Assembly (NCBI GenBank): GCA_903957805.1
Contig: CAJBQQ010000217.1
Location: 1 to 15,191 of the forward strand
Source of the DNA: an uncultured Pseudomonadota bacterium
GTDB taxonomy: Bacteria; Pseudomonadota; Gammaproteobacteria; Burkholderiales; Nitrosomonadaceae
Length of the DNA stretch: 15,191 nt
Direction: 5' to 3'
Under the pieces are notes generated by a model. The model did no database searches. It saw only the letters and a list, made by a program, of their open reading frames with translations, and was not told where the DNA came from. This document shows, one piece after another, positions 14,230 through 15,191 of the stretch (position 1 is its first letter; each line of letters starts with the position of its first letter). Both the position numbers and the translations under genes were made by a program.

Positions 14230-15191
14230 AAACAAACATTCTGGCCACCGGCTTTGTTATGTTTCTTGCATTAGTCATTGCCGGATGTAAGGGTGAGCCA
14301 CCAGCACCCGTGAAGAAAGAGATCCAGGATGTGAATAGCATCACACTCAGACCGGAGTTAACTGAACGTATCATCATTGGTGAGCCAACGATGGTCAGCC
14401 TTGCTGATAAGTTGCAAGCCCCGAGTAGGGTCGAGGTTGATGAGGAGAGGCTTGTTCGTATTGGCTCCTTTGTGACGGGGCGGGTTACCGATCTATACGT
14501 TAAGTTGGGAGACACTGTTAAGGCTGGTGATCTGCTTGCACGTGTGACCAGTCCCGAGTTAACCCAAGGACAGTTAGCTTATTTGCGAGCTTTTTCACGG
14601 ACCATCATGACCGAGAAGGCGGCCGATCGTGCTCATCACTTACGTGCTGCTGATGTACTGCCGATGGCAGAGGTGGAGAGGCGAGTATCAGAGCTTGAAA
14701 TTTCCCGTGCTGAGTTGGAGGCGGCGAAGGATCAGTTGCGACTGCTCGGTGTAGGTAATGATGTGTTGAAAGAATTGTCGTCTAAGGGACATATCCTTCC
14801 ATCCATTTCGATCAAGGCGACTAGGGATGGCATCATCATCGATCGGAATGTGATCGTTGGTCAGGTGGTGCAGCCATCTGATCAGTTATTTCAGCTAGCC
14901 GATCTATCCTCTGTCTGGGTGGCCGGCGATGTTCCTGAGCAAATTGCGCGTGATGTTAAGGTCGGTCAGCATGTTGAGATTCACGTGCCGGCGCTGGGGG
15001 ATGAGATCAGCTTCGATGGACTCATCATCTTTGTTGCCGATACGCTCAATCCGCTGACCCGGACCGTGATGGTGCGTACGATGGTAGAGAACTCATCTCG
15101 TAAGCTAAAGCCCGATATGCTGGCGACCATGCATATTGTTGATAATCCGACTAAGAGTTTGGTGGTGCCGATATCGGCAGTGGTACGAGAA
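14226..15191 (+). CDS. RND efflux periplasmic adaptor lipoprotein (CzcB/CusB-like), 5' part
   Basis: Membrane fusion protein linking an inner-membrane RND pump to the outer-membrane channel. The first 322 residues are present and the frame runs off the window end. An N-terminal lipoprotein signal ends in the lipobox I18-A19-G20-C21. The first half of the barrel-sandwich (lipoyl-like) domain is at about 77-110 (IGSFVTGRVTDLYVKLGDTV, then KAGDLL). A helical hairpin follows at about 112-185, then the second half at 195-228 (IKATRDGIIIDRNVIVGQVV, then QPSDQLFQLADLS), then the beta-barrel region with LNPLTRTVMVR and LKPDMLATMHI. No histidine-rich metal-binding extension is seen, so the substrate is open. 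It starts in the ATGA overlap with the channel gene; AAGGAG at 14209-14214 is 11 nt upstream. The RND pump gene should follow beyond the window. Confidence 0.92.
   Translation, partial: MKTNILATGFVMFLALVIAGCKGEPPAPVKKEIQDVNSITLRPELTERIIIGEPTMVSLADKLQAPSRVEVDEERLVRIGSFVTGRVTDLYVKLGDTVKAGDLLARVTSPELTQGQLAYLRAFSRTIMTEKAADRAHHLRAADVLPMAEVERRVSELEISRAELEAAKDQLRLLGVGNDVLKELSSKGHILPSISIKATRDGIIIDRNVIVGQVVQPSDQLFQLADLSSVWVAGDVPEQIARDVKVGQHVEIHVPALGDEISFDGLIIFVADTLNPLTRTVMVRTMVENSSRKLKPDMLATMHIVDNPTKSLVVPISAVVRE

Noticed and set aside
14027..14515. 162-codon minus-strand frame opposite the efflux genes
   Set aside because: It lies entirely antisense to the well-supported channel and adaptor genes, which match known families over their length. 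Its translation is not recognisable.
1..15191. CRISPR arrays, tRNA/rRNA genes, insertion sequences, integrases, phage genes
   Set aside because: No regularly spaced repeats, cloverleaf sequences, transposase or integrase motifs were seen on either strand.

Overview
The window looks like chromosomal DNA of a proteobacterium of moderate GC content, most likely a betaproteobacterium. Three gene neighbourhoods point that way from family knowledge: tandem cphA'/cphA cyanophycin synthetase genes next to a DUF1854 gene and an unusual ABC transporter; an ECF sigma factor followed by DUF3619 and DUF3106 genes; and an NhaR-type LysR regulator. Genus cannot be fixed from sequence alone. The window is densely coding and shows no tRNA, rRNA, CRISPR array, insertion sequence or integrase.

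Layout. (1) 1-1059, plus strand: 3' part of htpG (Hsp90). (2) 10008-1085, minus strand: a five-gene cluster read in the order ABC transporter, DUF1854 protein, CphA', CphA, membrane acyltransferase. Two junctions are 4-nt ATGA overlaps, and the last gene starts 12 nt after cphA. A 175-bp gap with a perfect 11-bp-stem hairpin separates DUF1854 from cphA', so the cluster may be one or two transcripts. (3) 10009-10324: a 316-bp divergent region with two abutting hairpins in the leader of the ABC transporter gene. (4) 10325-11672, plus strand: ECF sigma factor, single-pass DUF3619 protein and secreted DUF3106 protein, with overlapping reading frames. The sigma factor seems to start at a non-AUG codon (ATT). 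(5) 11899-12807, minus strand: an NhaR-like LysR regulator, divergent across 138 bp from (6) 12946-15191, plus strand: a TolC/CzcC-like outer-membrane channel and a CzcB-like lipoprotein adaptor of an RND efflux system, cut by the window end.

How the genes work together. CphA polymerises aspartate and arginine into cyanophycin, an intracellular nitrogen store. CphA' has a normal ATP-grasp half, but its Mur-ligase-like half is altered and lacks the C-terminal lobe. It may be a partner or a specialised synthetase rather than an autonomous one. The ABC transporter and DUF1854 protein are translationally coupled and seem dedicated to this pathway; their biochemical role is not evident from sequence. 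No cyanophycinase or isoaspartyl dipeptidase is visible, so degradation must be encoded elsewhere. The membrane acyltransferase at the end of the operon is the least expected member. The sigma/DUF3619/DUF3106 set looks like a small envelope-linked signalling module, with DUF3619 a candidate membrane regulator of the sigma factor. The NhaR-like protein is the obvious candidate regulator of the divergent efflux operon.
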